A DNA stretch of 64,000 nt, taken from Cohnella kolymensis (GTDB taxonomy: Bacteria; Bacillota; Bacilli; Paenibacillales; Paenibacillaceae). Within the stretch, counting starts at the first letter, position 1. Each line of letters starts with the position of its first letter. The notes below the pieces were generated by a model, which saw nothing but the letters and a program-made list of their open reading frames with translations, searched no databases and had not been told where the DNA came from. The position numbers and the translations under genes were made by a program. The stretch covers positions 186,001-250,000 of the forward strand of contig NZ_JXAL01000001.1 of the NCBI RefSeq assembly GCF_000829465.1, in the 5' to 3' direction. Positions 8,952 through 18,323 of the stretch are shown here, piece by piece.

Positions 8952-10583
8952 ATGAAAGAGTATCAGCTGACGTTGCGATCCATTCTGGAAAGAGCCGAAA
9001 TGTTGTTTCCGAAGAAAGAAATTCTCTCCCGAACCGCCACCAAGTACGTTCGCTATACTTACGGGGATTTCGCCCGAAGAACGAGACGGCTCTCCTCCAG
9101 CTTGCAGGCACTCGGCGTGCAGCGCGGGGATCGCGTAGCCACATTCGCATGGAATGACCACCGGCATCTCGAAGCTTACTTCGCCATCCCTTGTATGGGC
9201 GCAGTTCTGCACACGGTCAACATCCGCCTTCCCGACGAACATATCATCCACATCCTCAATCACGCCGAAGACCGCTTCCTCCTCATCGACGAAACACTGC
9301 TGCCCATCATCCAAAGAATTCAGACAAAGCTGACAACCATCGAAGGCTTTATTATAATGACTGACCGGGATGCCCTCCCCTCCACCGACTTGTACCCTGT
9401 GTATTCCTATGAGCAGCTGGTGGCGGACGCAGATCCTTCTTATGATTATCCGCTGGACATTGATGAAAGCGCTCCCGCAGGTATGTGCTATACGTCAGCA
9501 ACGACCGGCAATCCGAAAGGCGTCGTCTATTCGCATCGGGCGATCTATCTGCATTGCATGACTTTGGGGCTTGCGGATACCCTTGGATTATCGGAAAAGG
9601 ATACGGTCATGCCGATTGTGCCGATGTTCCATGTGAATGCGTGGGGATTGCCGTTTGCCTCCGTCTGGTTCGGCAGCAAGCAGGTTCTTCCCGGACCGAT
9701 GCCTACACCGGAGCTGCTGCTCAATCTGATTGCAGAAGAGAAGGTTACCATCTCGGCAGGTGTGCCGACCGTATGGATCGCCGCATTGAAGATCATGGAG
9801 CAGAAAACGTTCGACCTGTCCCACGTCAGGGCACTCATCTGCGGTGGATCTGCGGCACCGCGAAGCATCATCGAGAAATTCGAATATCATCACGGGATAC
9901 CTTTCTACCATGCTTACGGCTTGACCGAAACGAGTCCGCTTGTTACCTGTTCGCGCGTCAAGAGCGATCTGGAGACCTTAACGAAAGATGAATTATTGGA
10001 CATTCGCGCTACGCAAGGGCTGCTCGTTCCCGGCCTGGAAATGAAGGTTGTCGGCGCCAACGGCCCGGCCGCTTGGGACGGTAAAGAGATGGGCGAGCTG
10101 CTGCTGCGGGGTCCTTGGATTGTCGATGAGTATTACAAAGACGAGCGCACGCAGGACTCTTTCAAGGACGGCTGGTTCCACACCGGCGATATTGCCGTCG
10201 TCGATTCGGAAGGCTATGTGAAGCTGGTGGACCGCTCGAAGGATGTCGTCAAGAGCGGCGGCGAGTGGATTTCTTCCGTGGATTTGGAAAATGAGTTCAT
10301 GGCGCATCACGCTGTTTTCGAGGCTTGTGTCGTAGGCATTCCGCATGCCAAATGGTCCGAGCGCCCGCTCGCCTGCGTCGTGCTCAAGGATGCCGTCAAT
10401 CAACCGGTGAGCAAGGAAGAGCTGCTCGAATTCGTCGGCCGAAGGTTTGCAAAATGGTGGGTTCCCGACGACGTGATTTTCTTAACCGAGATTCCGAAGA
10501 CTTCAGTCGGCAAGTTCCTGAAGCGCGCACTGCGCGAGACGTATCAGGGGCATTATACAAGTGATGAGGAAGTGGTACAGTAA
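8952..10583 (+). CDS. Acyl-CoA synthetase (medium/long-chain fatty acid CoA ligase)
   Basis: A 543-residue AMP-forming ligase that activates a fatty acid or similar carboxylate to its CoA thioester. Motifs: the ATP loop YTSATTGNPKGVVYS (usually YTSGTTG; the first Gly is Ala here), YHAYGLTETSP, the hinge TGDIAVVDSEGYVKLVDRSK, and the catalytic-lysine region PKTSVGKFLKR near the C-terminus. It resembles AlkK/DmdB-type medium-chain ligases. ATG 8952 is preferred to 8934 because AAGGGGGA is correctly spaced only for the former. Its last two codons and stop are part of a near-copy repeat that recurs at the end of the LysR gene 10.8 kb away. Confidence 0.92.
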   Translation: MKEYQLTLRSILERAEMLFPKKEILSRTATKYVRYTYGDFARRTRRLSSSLQALGVQRGDRVATFAWNDHRHLEAYFAIPCMGAVLHTVNIRLPDEHIIHILNHAEDRFLLIDETLLPIIQRIQTKLTTIEGFIIMTDRDALPSTDLYPVYSYEQLVADADPSYDYPLDIDESAPAGMCYTSATTGNPKGVVYSHRAIYLHCMTLGLADTLGLSEKDTVMPIVPMFHVNAWGLPFASVWFGSKQVLPGPMPTPELLLNLIAEEKVTISAGVPTVWIAALKIMEQKTFDLSHVRALICGGSAAPRSIIEKFEYHHGIPFYHAYGLTETSPLVTCSRVKSDLETLTKDELLDIRATQGLLVPGLEMKVVGANGPAAWDGKEMGELLLRGPWIVDEYYKDERTQDSFKDGWFHTGDIAVVDSEGYVKLVDRSKDVVKSGGEWISSVDLENEFMAHHAVFEACVVGIPHAKWSERPLACVVLKDAVNQPVSKEELLEFVGRRFAKWWVPDDVIFLTEIPKTSVGKFLKRALRETYQGHYTSDEEVVQ

Positions 10584-10584
10584 T

Positions 10585-10635
10585 AAAAAAGCGGTCAAGG
10601 GCTCTCGTCCTTGATCGCTTTTGCTTTGTTGTTTA
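10585..10635. repeat. Direct repeat copy 1 (terminator plus lspA 3' end)
   Basis: A 51-bp sequence identical to 21444-21494, same orientation. Similarity extends left to GTACAGT (10575). It contains the hairpin AAGCGGTCAAGG / CCTTGATCGCTT, a terminator for the acyl-CoA ligase gene, and on the minus strand the last 13 codons of lspA. It marks the left edge of the 10.8-kb catabolic island. Confidence 0.95.
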
Positions 10636-10639
10636 CCGG

Positions 10640-11471
10640 CTATTCCTTTATATTGGGCCGCCAACTTTCAAACCGTCTTTCAATCAAGCGGATGCATTCC
10701 GCCAACAGCACCCCGCCTGCCGCGATAATAATGATACCCACCATCACTTTATCGGTCTGGAAAGTGGCACCGGCTACGGTGATGAAAAAGCCGATACCCG
10801 CCGTCGCCGCATAAAGTTCACCCACCACAATACCAATGAGCGCATGACCCAATCCAAGTCTTAAACCTGTCAAGATTAAGGGAACGGAGGCGGGGAGCGC
10901 AACGGTTCTGAAGATTTGCAGATCGCTCGCCCCGAAGGAACGAGCGGTTTTAATAAAATGTGCATCCACCGTACGCATCCCGGTTATCGTATTGACCAAG
11001 ATCGGAAAGACCGCTCCTAAAAAGATAATCGCAATTTTACTGAATACCCCTATTCCGAACCAAATGATAATCAACGGAAGCAGCGCGATTCGAGGAGTCG
11101 CATACAAAGCGGATACAAAAGGTTCCAATATGGCGTTTACCCGATAATACCATCCCATCAAAATGCCTAAGGGTACTCCAACAAAGATGGCCAGTCCAAA
11201 GCCCCATATGAATTCGATCCCACTGACTCTTAAATCTTTGTAAATGGCGCCCGATGAGAATAGATCTATACCCGTCGATATAATCCGGGTAGGTGAACTG
11301 GTGAACAGCGGGTTTATATATCCTAAACGGATCACCATTTCCCAAGATAGCCAAAAAAATGATGACGGCGATGGTGCCGAGAAGCCATTTCTCGTTTTTC
11401 AGGTAAGCTAACTTCAGCTTAGATTGCTCTTTACGTTCCAATCGGGAAACGTTCGTGTATATGGTCTCCAT
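10640..11471 (-). pseudogene. ABC transporter permease (SsuC/TauC type), frameshifted
   Basis: Inner-membrane permease of a sulfonate/nitrate/taurine-type ABC importer. The main frame (11338 to 10640) has five or six membrane helices and the EAA-like loop for ATPase contact (ARSFGASDLQIFRTVALP). The first 44 or so residues (METIYTNVSRLERKEQ...LKNEKWLLGT) are in another frame starting at ATG 11471. Deleting one base at 11344-11345 gives ...FLAIWEMVIRLGYINPLF..., a normal family N-terminus of about 276 residues. The ATG lies one base after the ATPase stop codon. Third component of the operon with the ATPase and lipoprotein. Confidence 0.82.
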
Positions 11472-11472
11472 G

Positions 11473-12294
11473 TTACTGTCCTCCCAGGGTAACCATTCCC
11501 GTATTGGCCGATTCTTCCTCAATCAATCTCCAAATTTGTTCTTCCAATTCGATAAAACGCGGATGATGCTTCAGCTTGAGTGTACGGGCGTCCGGCAGAT
11601 CAATCGGAATATCCGCTTTAATCGAACCAGGTCGCGCTGTAAATACAACTACACGATTAGACAGAAAAACGGCCTCGTTAATTTGATGAGTGATGAACAG
11701 TGCGGTTTTTTGAGCTTTTTCTAAAATTTTCATCAATTCAACTTGCATAAATTCCCGGGTCTGGGCGTCAAGAGCGGCAAACGGTTCATCCAGCAGCAGC
11801 AGCTCCGGCTCGGTTACAAGTGCTCGGGCGATATTCACCCGCTGCCTCATCCCCCCCGACAATTCATTCGGAAATTGTTGTTCAAACCCCTTTAATCCGA
11901 CCAAGTGTATGAAGTGTTCTGCCCGCTCTTTCATTTCCTTATTTGAAAAACGTTTCTGAATTTCCATTCCGTACATCACATTCTGCTCCACCGTGCGCCA
12001 GGGAAATAAGGAATCGTGTTGAAATACCATGGATCTTTCCGGTCCGGGTTTTTTAATTTCTTTATTGTCCAATAAAATACGTCCCGAATTAATAGAGAGC
12101 AGGCCATCCACCGCGTTCAAAAAGGTAGATTTACCGCATCCGCTCGGACCGACAATGGACACGAGTTCGCCTTCGTATATGTTCAGGTTAATGTCGCTTA
12201 GCGCCAGCAAATATTGTCTCCGACGTTCGTTGTAATACTCCATATAAACCTTTTGAACCTGCAGCTTCACTTTACGTCTGTCGTTCATCTTCAC
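11473..12294 (-). CDS. ABC transporter ATPase (SsuB/TauB type)
   Basis: A 273-residue nucleotide-binding subunit powering uptake through the adjacent permease. Walker A GPSGCGKSTFLN (about residue 50), Q-loop VFQHDSLFPW, signature LSGGMRQRV and Walker B LLLLDEPFAALD are all present, followed by the H-loop in FITHQINEA. It closely follows the binding-protein gene. Family members import sulfonates, taurine, nitrate, pyrimidine precursors or aromatic compounds. The surrounding hydantoinase genes suggest a cyclic amide or related substrate, which is inference. Confidence 0.92.
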   Translation of the reverse strand: MKMNDRRKVKLQVQKVYMEYYNERRRQYLLALSDINLNIYEGELVSIVGPSGCGKSTFLNAVDGLLSINSGRILLDNKEIKKPGPERSMVFQHDSLFPWRTVEQNVMYGMEIQKRFSNKEMKERAEHFIHLVGLKGFEQQFPNELSGGMRQRVNIARALVTEPELLLLDEPFAALDAQTREFMQVELMKILEKAQKTALFITHQINEAVFLSNRVVVFTARPGSIKADIPIDLPDARTLKLKHHPRFIELEEQIWRLIEEESANTGMVTLGGQ

Positions 12295-12300
12295 CGCCCC

Positions 12301-13320
12301 CTATTTGAGGTTTTTGAAAAATCCCTCTTTCTCGAGCGCTTCGATGGCCGATACGTCGACGATCTGCTCCGCCGTCATCTGCGCTGCCTTCGGTTTTTGC
12401 TTGGCAATTTCCTTGAGTACCAGATCGATACCGGTCATAGACGGTTTTGGAATGTCCGGAAAAATTTTAGTGGAATAAAATTCGTAAGCTTCCGTCAATT
12501 CGGCCGGATTATCCATTTTTAAAAACTGCGCTGTGATTTTGATAGCCTCATCTTTGTTTTTCTTGTATTCTTTAACGCCTTCTGAAATTCCCCTGAAGAA
12601 ATTTTTCAACACCTCGGCATTATTCTTGGCGTAATCTCGTTTGACGGCATAAGCCGTATTCGGATATTCACCGGCAATATCCGTCAAGTCAACCATAACC
12701 CGGAATCCTTGCTTCAGAAGTTGTCCGGTAGACGGATACTGCTCAATAGTACCGTCGATATTGCCGCTTAACGCAGCTGCGATTCGGTCATTTGATCCTC
12801 CAAGCTGAAGGAGCGAGACATCGGTTGTTGTCATCCCTAAAGACTGTAAAGCCATGTCAGCTGCTTTCGCGGAAGAAGAACCAAACTTGCTGATCGCGAT
12901 TGATTTCCCTTTCAACTGCTCCGCAGTGGTAATGTTGTCTTTCACGACCAACTGAAACGGCAGCTTGTTCGAGATGCCGCCGACCAATACCAGATCAGCA
13001 CCGGATACGATGGACTCCATTGAAGGTGTGTAGCCATTTTGTGCGATATCGACGCTTCCTCCAATAGCCGCCTGGCTTAGTGTGGATCCCCCGCTAACGA
13101 AGACCAATTCCACATCCAGCCCATACTTTTTGAAAATTCCTTTTTCATAGGCATAGTACAACGGAGCCGTGGTCATCGAATAACCGTCATACCCCACCTT
13201 GACCTTCGTCAAGGCGGGATTTTTGTCAGTCTGCTGACTGCCGGAAGTTTCCGTCGCTCCGCATGCTGTCATGGAGGCGCAGGCTACGATTAATAAGAGA
13301 AACCAAAGTTTTCGTATCAC
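12301..13320 (-). CDS. NMT1/SsuA-type substrate-binding lipoprotein
   Basis: A 339-residue lipoprotein with a signal peptide ending in the lipobox MTAC (residues 17-20), followed by a flexible linker and a periplasmic-binding fold of the NMT1/THI5/SsuA family (VKVGYDGYSMTTAPLYYAYE, GSSSAKAADMALQSLGM). It would capture substrate outside the membrane for the ATPase/permease encoded just downstream. The coding frame is intact. Confidence 0.9.
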   Translation of the reverse strand: MIRKLWFLLLIVACASMTACGATETSGSQQTDKNPALTKVKVGYDGYSMTTAPLYYAYEKGIFKKYGLDVELVFVSGGSTLSQAAIGGSVDIAQNGYTPSMESIVSGADLVLVGGISNKLPFQLVVKDNITTAEQLKGKSIAISKFGSSSAKAADMALQSLGMTTTDVSLLQLGGSNDRIAAALSGNIDGTIEQYPSTGQLLKQGFRVMVDLTDIAGEYPNTAYAVKRDYAKNNAEVLKNFFRGISEGVKEYKKNKDEAIKITAQFLKMDNPAELTEAYEFYSTKIFPDIPKPSMTGIDLVLKEIAKQKPKAAQMTAEQIVDVSAIEALEKEGFFKNLK

Positions 13321-13329
13321 CCAAATTCC

Positions 13330-14418
13330 TCATTTCTCTCTCTTAATAATGATTTCATCGTATAAGTCGGCCCACTTGTTCCTCTCTTTTAAAAGGACAG
13401 CCGGATCAATGACTTCTATCTTGATCTTGCTGTAGGGGGATTCCACTTTTGTGCTGGACGGTATAAAGCTTAGATTGGCCATTTCCTGCTGACCTTCGTT
13501 TAGCATGTAATCGTAAAACAACAGCGAGGCGTACGGATGAGGAGCTTTTTTGGAAACACCGATGCCGTTTGGACGAGCCACCGCTGGATCGATTACGAAC
13601 CAATCGAGCGGCGAACCTTCCTTTTTATACTGCTCGGCCGTGAAATTGTAGACGGTGAGCCCAAGTGGAATTTCACCGGAACGAACCAGATTCGTTATCA
13701 AAGTGTGTCCTTTGCGCACGTCCAAACCGTTGGCAGCCACCAAGTCCCGCCAGAACTTGAGCCCCTTTTCTTCTCCCATCTTCTTGACAATGATGGAAAA
13801 ATAATCGGAGTCTTCAAGCTCAATCCCCAGGCGGCCTTTCCATTTGGGATCCAGCAAGTCCTCATACTTCTTCGGCAAATCTTCTTTTTTTACTAGATTC
13901 GTGTTGTATGTCTGAACAAACAGATTAAGACTGGTCGTTACCCATTCCCGATGCTCTGGAAGCGCTTGGGGTATGAGATCGGCGTGATAGGGTGATTTGA
14001 CTGCCTGTAGCAGTCCCTCTTGATGAAGCGCTTCCAATTCCGTTCCGCTGATATCCACCATATCAAACTCATTTCGTCCGGCTTTCGCTTCCGTGATCAC
14101 TTTCTGAAGCACGACATCGGATCCGGCACGCCAGACGGTCACTGTGATGCCGTATTTCTTTTCAAATCCGGCTTTTATCCGCTCAATATCTTCATTTGTC
14201 CGGGAGGTGTACACAATGAGAGTCTTTTCTTTCTGGGCTCCGTCCGTCAGAATTTGCAGTCGATCTTTCCCTTCATTAGCGGCTAATTCGGCAATGGTCG
14301 TCGCTCCCTGAGAGGGTTCGGCTGCAGAAGTGCTTGTACCTTGAGACGAGCATCCCCAGAGCATCAAGGAAGCAGCCATGAGGCAGCCTAAGCGCAGGAA
14401 CAGGCGATAGCTCATCAT
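13330..14418 (-). CDS. Family 1 substrate-binding lipoprotein (iron/spermidine-like fold)
   Basis: A 362-residue lipoprotein with lipobox LWGC (about residues 20-23) and a type 2 periplasmic-binding fold resembling AfuA/FbpA-type proteins (TLIVYTSRTNEDIERIKAGF). It has no permease or ATPase of its own class nearby, so it is an orphan second binding protein in the cluster. The ATG at 14418 overlaps the stop of the alcohol dehydrogenase gene (ATGA) and has GGGGTGG upstream. A GTG at 14427 is possible. Substrate unknown. Confidence 0.85.
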   Translation of the reverse strand: MMSYRLFLRLGCLMAASLMLWGCSSQGTSTSAAEPSQGATTIAELAANEGKDRLQILTDGAQKEKTLIVYTSRTNEDIERIKAGFEKKYGITVTVWRAGSDVVLQKVITEAKAGRNEFDMVDISGTELEALHQEGLLQAVKSPYHADLIPQALPEHREWVTTSLNLFVQTYNTNLVKKEDLPKKYEDLLDPKWKGRLGIELEDSDYFSIIVKKMGEEKGLKFWRDLVAANGLDVRKGHTLITNLVRSGEIPLGLTVYNFTAEQYKKEGSPLDWFVIDPAVARPNGIGVSKKAPHPYASLLFYDYMLNEGQQEMANLSFIPSSTKVESPYSKIKIEVIDPAVLLKERNKWADLYDEIIIKREK

Positions 14419-15655
14419 AGTTCCCACCCCTCGAATGACTTCTCATATAGCTTGACAAAGTCATCGTAAGTCGCTTTACGGATGTTGGGATTGGGACCAT
14501 ACAGCGGCAGCTCCATTTTATCCAGTTCTTCGAGTGATAGATTTTTTTCCAGCTTCCGGACGAAAACCATCTTTGCCATAATTGGAATAGATTTGCGGTC
14601 TACGACCTCTTCTGAGAATTTACGGGGGAAATTCAGATCGGCGAGCAATTTTTTCACTTGATAAATAACCGCCTCACCAATCTCAATACTATTTTTTCCG
14701 GCCGAATCTACACCCAGGTAAGGCGCCATCATTACATAACGGTCCAGTGCCGCCGGCATATTGAACTCCATGACGGGTGGCAGAAACACACCGATCGTCT
14801 CTCCGTACGGCACAGGGAAAAGCGTCTGCACGTTGCGTGCAAGCCCGTGTACGTAACCCAGCTTAGCGTTGCCGCATGCCATATTGGCAATACAACTGGC
14901 TTCAAGGCAAGCCTGCTTCGCTTGAAGATCATCCGTCATGCAGGATTTACGAAGGTTCTGTATCAGCATCTGCATGGCATGTAAAGCAAGGCTGTTCGTG
15001 ATCTCTGTCGATTGGTCCGTCAGGCAAGCCTCAATCGCATGGGTCAGCGCATCGACCCCGGAACGCGTTGCCTGAACGAACGGCAGCGTCCGCATCAAAT
15101 TAGCGTCTAGAATGGCTACTCGCGGATAGCACACAGCGCTGCTGACCGTGATTTTGCGGTTGTTCTCTTCGTCTACCATCGGCTGGTGGGGACTAACCTC
15201 CGCGCCGGAACCGGCAGTCGTCGGTATCGCCACGACAGGCATGACATACACCGGCGGATTAAATGCAAACTCGCGGATCGAAGGGGTTCGTTGGCCTGTA
15301 AGTTTCGCCTCCTTAGCCGCTCCACCCAACACGCCTGTCGCTTTTCCCACCACCAGCGCCGATCCGCCGCCCAACGCCACGATGCAGTCGGCTCCATGCT
15401 CCTGGGCTTGACGCCAGCTTTCGTCAATGGCTGACACTTTGGCAATATGCGTCACGTCAGTAAAGACGCCTGTCGGCATGCCTGCAGCCTCCAAAACTTC
15501 CCTCACTTCATCCAGAATGCCGAGCCGGCGATCCCGGGGTCAGTGACGATCCACGGCCTAGTACCTGCGAGCGCTTTCAGTTCCTTGGGCAGCTGTTGCA
15601 GGCTTCCCAAGCCGTGTACGACTTTCGTCTGCATTTGAAACACCGATGTTTTCAT
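14415..15655 (-). pseudogene. Iron-containing alcohol dehydrogenase, frameshifted
   Basis: NAD-dependent group III (Fe-type) alcohol dehydrogenase that would oxidise an alcohol or hydroxyacid. The main frame (15506 to 14415) carries the GGGSALVVGKATG nucleotide loop, IPTTAGSGAEVSP and the metal site (DALTHAIEACL, YVHGLARN). The first 45 or so residues (MKTSVFQMQTKVVHGLG...VTDPGIAGS) lie in another frame from ATG 15655, which has GGAGG upstream. Restoring one missing base near 15519-15521 gives ...GIAGSGILDEVREVLEAAGM..., about 413 residues. It overlaps the downstream lipoprotein gene by 4 bases. Confidence 0.85.
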
Positions 15656-15705
15656 CTAAATCGACACCTCCATGAATTTAGATTTCAACGCGTCATACCA
15701 TTTTG

Positions 15706-16545
15706 TTAAGTATTTATTAGGATAAAAGTGCACGCATTTTTTTCTTGGTTGATGTTTTTCACAAGTTGATCCACCAAGCCGGAAAGCGGTACAGGCGTCT
15801 TCACCTGTTGGGCGAGATCCAGCGCGACGTCCATATCTTTTTCGGACCACTTGCCCGTGCTTTTACCCCATCGCGATAGAGACCAGTTGGCCCCGCTGCT
15901 GTACGCCAGGGCGTCAACCAGACGCTGCACGTCCATTCCGAGGCTTTTTGCTAATGTCAGCACCTCGAAATTCGCAGTCATGCAAGCCCACAGCAGCATA
16001 TTGTTAGCAGTCTTGGCAATCTGCCCGGCTCCTACATCACCAACATGGATGACATGCTTGCCGAAGGCTGTTAACATGGGCATCGCTTTTTCCAGCCATC
16101 GTTCCTCGCCGCCGACGAAAACCGTCAGTGTCCCGTTATTGCAGGCTTCCTGCCCCAAAACAACGGGAGTGTCCAGCAATCCGATGCCGTGAGCATCCGT
16201 GAATTCCGCCAATTCGCGGCAGGTATACGGTGAAGTTGAGCTGGCCACGCAGATGACCGATTCGGGCTTCATGGCCTGAACGAGGCCGCTGTGGCGGATG
16301 ATGTTGTCCACCTGCTGATCCGACTGCACCATAATGAGTACCCCATCAACCTGCCCGGCGATTTCTTGTAATGACGTGCATCCGTACACACCCAAGTCAG
16401 CCGCCTTGGACAAAGCTTCCGGATTGACATCGTAACCCCACACTTTCAATCCGCCGTTGACCAAATGACCGGCCATGGGCAGCCCCATCGCTCCTAAACC
16501 GATAACCACGACACTTTCAACTTTTTGCAATTGCTGTGTCTCCAT
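15706..16545 (-). CDS. 3-hydroxyisobutyrate dehydrogenase-family oxidoreductase
   Basis: A 279-residue NAD(P)-dependent beta-hydroxyacid dehydrogenase. Rossmann motif VVIGLGAMGLPMAGHLVNGG (residues about 13-32), substrate loop DTPVVLGQEACNNGTLTVFV (usually DAPVSGG, so altered here) and catalytic lysine in GQIAKTANNML. An A7 tract (15737-15743) near the end splits two possible tails: the annotated ...QEKNACTFILINT, or, with one A fewer, ...QEKMRALLS. The latter looks more like the family end. The start codon lies within the 3' end of the hydantoinase B gene (29-base overlap). Confidence 0.85.
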   Translation of the reverse strand: METQQLQKVESVVVIGLGAMGLPMAGHLVNGGLKVWGYDVNPEALSKAADLGVYGCTSLQEIAGQVDGVLIMVQSDQQVDNIIRHSGLVQAMKPESVICVASSTSPYTCRELAEFTDAHGIGLLDTPVVLGQEACNNGTLTVFVGGEERWLEKAMPMLTAFGKHVIHVGDVGAGQIAKTANNMLLWACMTANFEVLTLAKSLGMDVQRLVDALAYSSGANWSLSRWGKSTGKWSEKDMDVALDLAQQVKTPVPLSGLVDQLVKNINQEKNACTFILINT

Positions 16546-18306
16546 TGGTTTCCCTCATTTCTTTACGCTTCTCGTCCGTTTGCATCTCATGGATCCGATA
16601 CTTTCCTTCAAACCGGTCAATAACAACACCGTAGCACGACTCTGCTCTTTCCACCGACACATACCCTTCCAGCACGTCACGCAGCACTGACTGTGGTTCG
16701 CGGGTTAATGGATCCCCATAACCGCCTCCTCCGGGTGTCTCAAAACGGAAAACATCCCCCTCTTTCAGCGGATAATCGGCATATCGGTTCGGCAATCGTA
16801 CTTCCCCGTCTGTGCCCGGATTGATGATCAGGCTCCTGTTCGTCCAGGGAGTCCGCCATGCATGCCATTCGCCGGAATGTTATGTTTGGCCGATCTTAAC
16901 GAGAAACGAGCATCTTTCAAGTTCACATACTCCCGGCAAATTCCCAGTCCACCCTGATATCGGCCGGCACCTCCGGAGTCCTTAATCAGCTCCATACGAA
17001 GAATCCGCGTCGGAAATTCGCTCTCGATGATCTCCACCGGTGCGATTCGGGCATTGCCCTGGTTGTTCGTCGATCCGGACAAGCCGTCTTTGTTGGATCG
17101 CGCACCCGTACCTCCGCCGACAATCTCATACTGCACATAGCTTTTGCCGGTATGGGTATTACGCCCGCCGATCACAATGGAACGGCTTCCACAGCCGTCG
17201 GCCCGAACTTTGTCAGGCACGATGTGGCTCAGCGCATCAAACAAAGCGTCGATGACGGCATGTACTGTCGGGTTGTAGGTATTGACGGGAGCCGGAAAGC
17301 GGGGGCTCAATACACTTCCGTCGCGGACTGCAAGATCAAAAGTCCGGAACAGCCCGCTGCACACATACATTTGCGGATCGATCAGGGAGATCAGGCAGTA
17401 CGCGCATGCCGCTTGCACGAGCGGAAAACGGATATTCGCCGGACCTTTCGTTTGATCCGCCGATTCCGTGAAATCAATGTGCAGCATTTCTCCTTTTTTC
17501 TCCACCGTAACGAAGATGCGCACCGGTTTGTTCAATTCGATGCCGTCGTCATCCACGAAACGTTCCGCTGTATATGTGCCGTCTCTCCATTGGGAAATGG
17601 CTTGTCTGACGCGATTCTCTGCGACGTCCATCAATTGACTGTAACAGGCCAAAACCGCATCTTTGCCGTATTTAACGATGAGGTTTTTCAACCTGTTTTC
17701 CCCCAGACGATCGGCCCCCAGCTGTCCACGTATATCGCCAAGAACCAGTTCCGGGGTACGGCTGTTGGAAGCGATGATTTTTTCCACTTCTTCATTGGTT
17801 ACGAATCCTTGCTGATAGCGGACTGCCGGCAAATGCAGGCCTTCATTGAAAATCTCCTTGGCTTGACCGGAGCAGCTTCCCGGAACCGGGCCGCCGATAT
17901 CACTTTTGTGGGCGATACTTCCACAGAAGCCTACCAGCTCCTGTTCCGCAAAAATGGGGGTGATGACGGCAATATCCGGGGCATGCGGACTGCCGCCTTC
18001 ATAGGGATGATTGATGAGGAACGCATCCCCTTCCCGGATGCTTCCGCCATAGGCTTTCATTACGGCATTACAGCAAGCCGGAAAGCAGCCGATGTGCAGC
18101 GGAAGCACAACATGTTGAGCAACGACATCGCCGCCTGCGTTCATGATCGCGCAAGAGGCATCTTGCGATTCACGAATGATGGTAGAAAAACCGGTACGGA
18201 AAAGCGAATTCTGCATTTCCTGTACGATTCCGCTGAGACTGGCCTTGATTACTTGAAAAAGAACTGCATCCAACTCACGCGTTAACGTGCGATGATTGGC
18301 AATCAT
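16517..18306 (-). pseudogene. hyuB: Hydantoinase/oxoprolinase subunit B, frameshifted near C-terminus
   Basis: HyuB-type subunit of an ATP-dependent cyclic-amide hydrolase (N-methylhydantoinase, 5-oxoprolinase or acetone/acetophenone carboxylase family). Motifs: NHPYEGGSPHAPDIAVITP, VGFCGSIAHKSDIGG, VGGGTGARSNKDG. The frame breaks at about 16839. One extra A on the coding strand joins GMHGGLPGR to RSLIINPGTDGEVRLPNR and the glycine-rich end FRFETPGGGGYGDP. The start at 18306 is supported by AAAGGAG. An upstream in-frame ATG (18348) would overlap hyuA. About 596 residues when restored. Confidence 0.85.
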
Positions 18307-18323
18307 CCCTTCCACTCTCCTTT

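Noticed and set aside
17152..18285. Long plus-strand open frame (377 codons) opposite hyuB
   Set aside because: Exact antisense of a conserved gene, no ribosome binding site, composition unlike a protein (many His/Arg runs).
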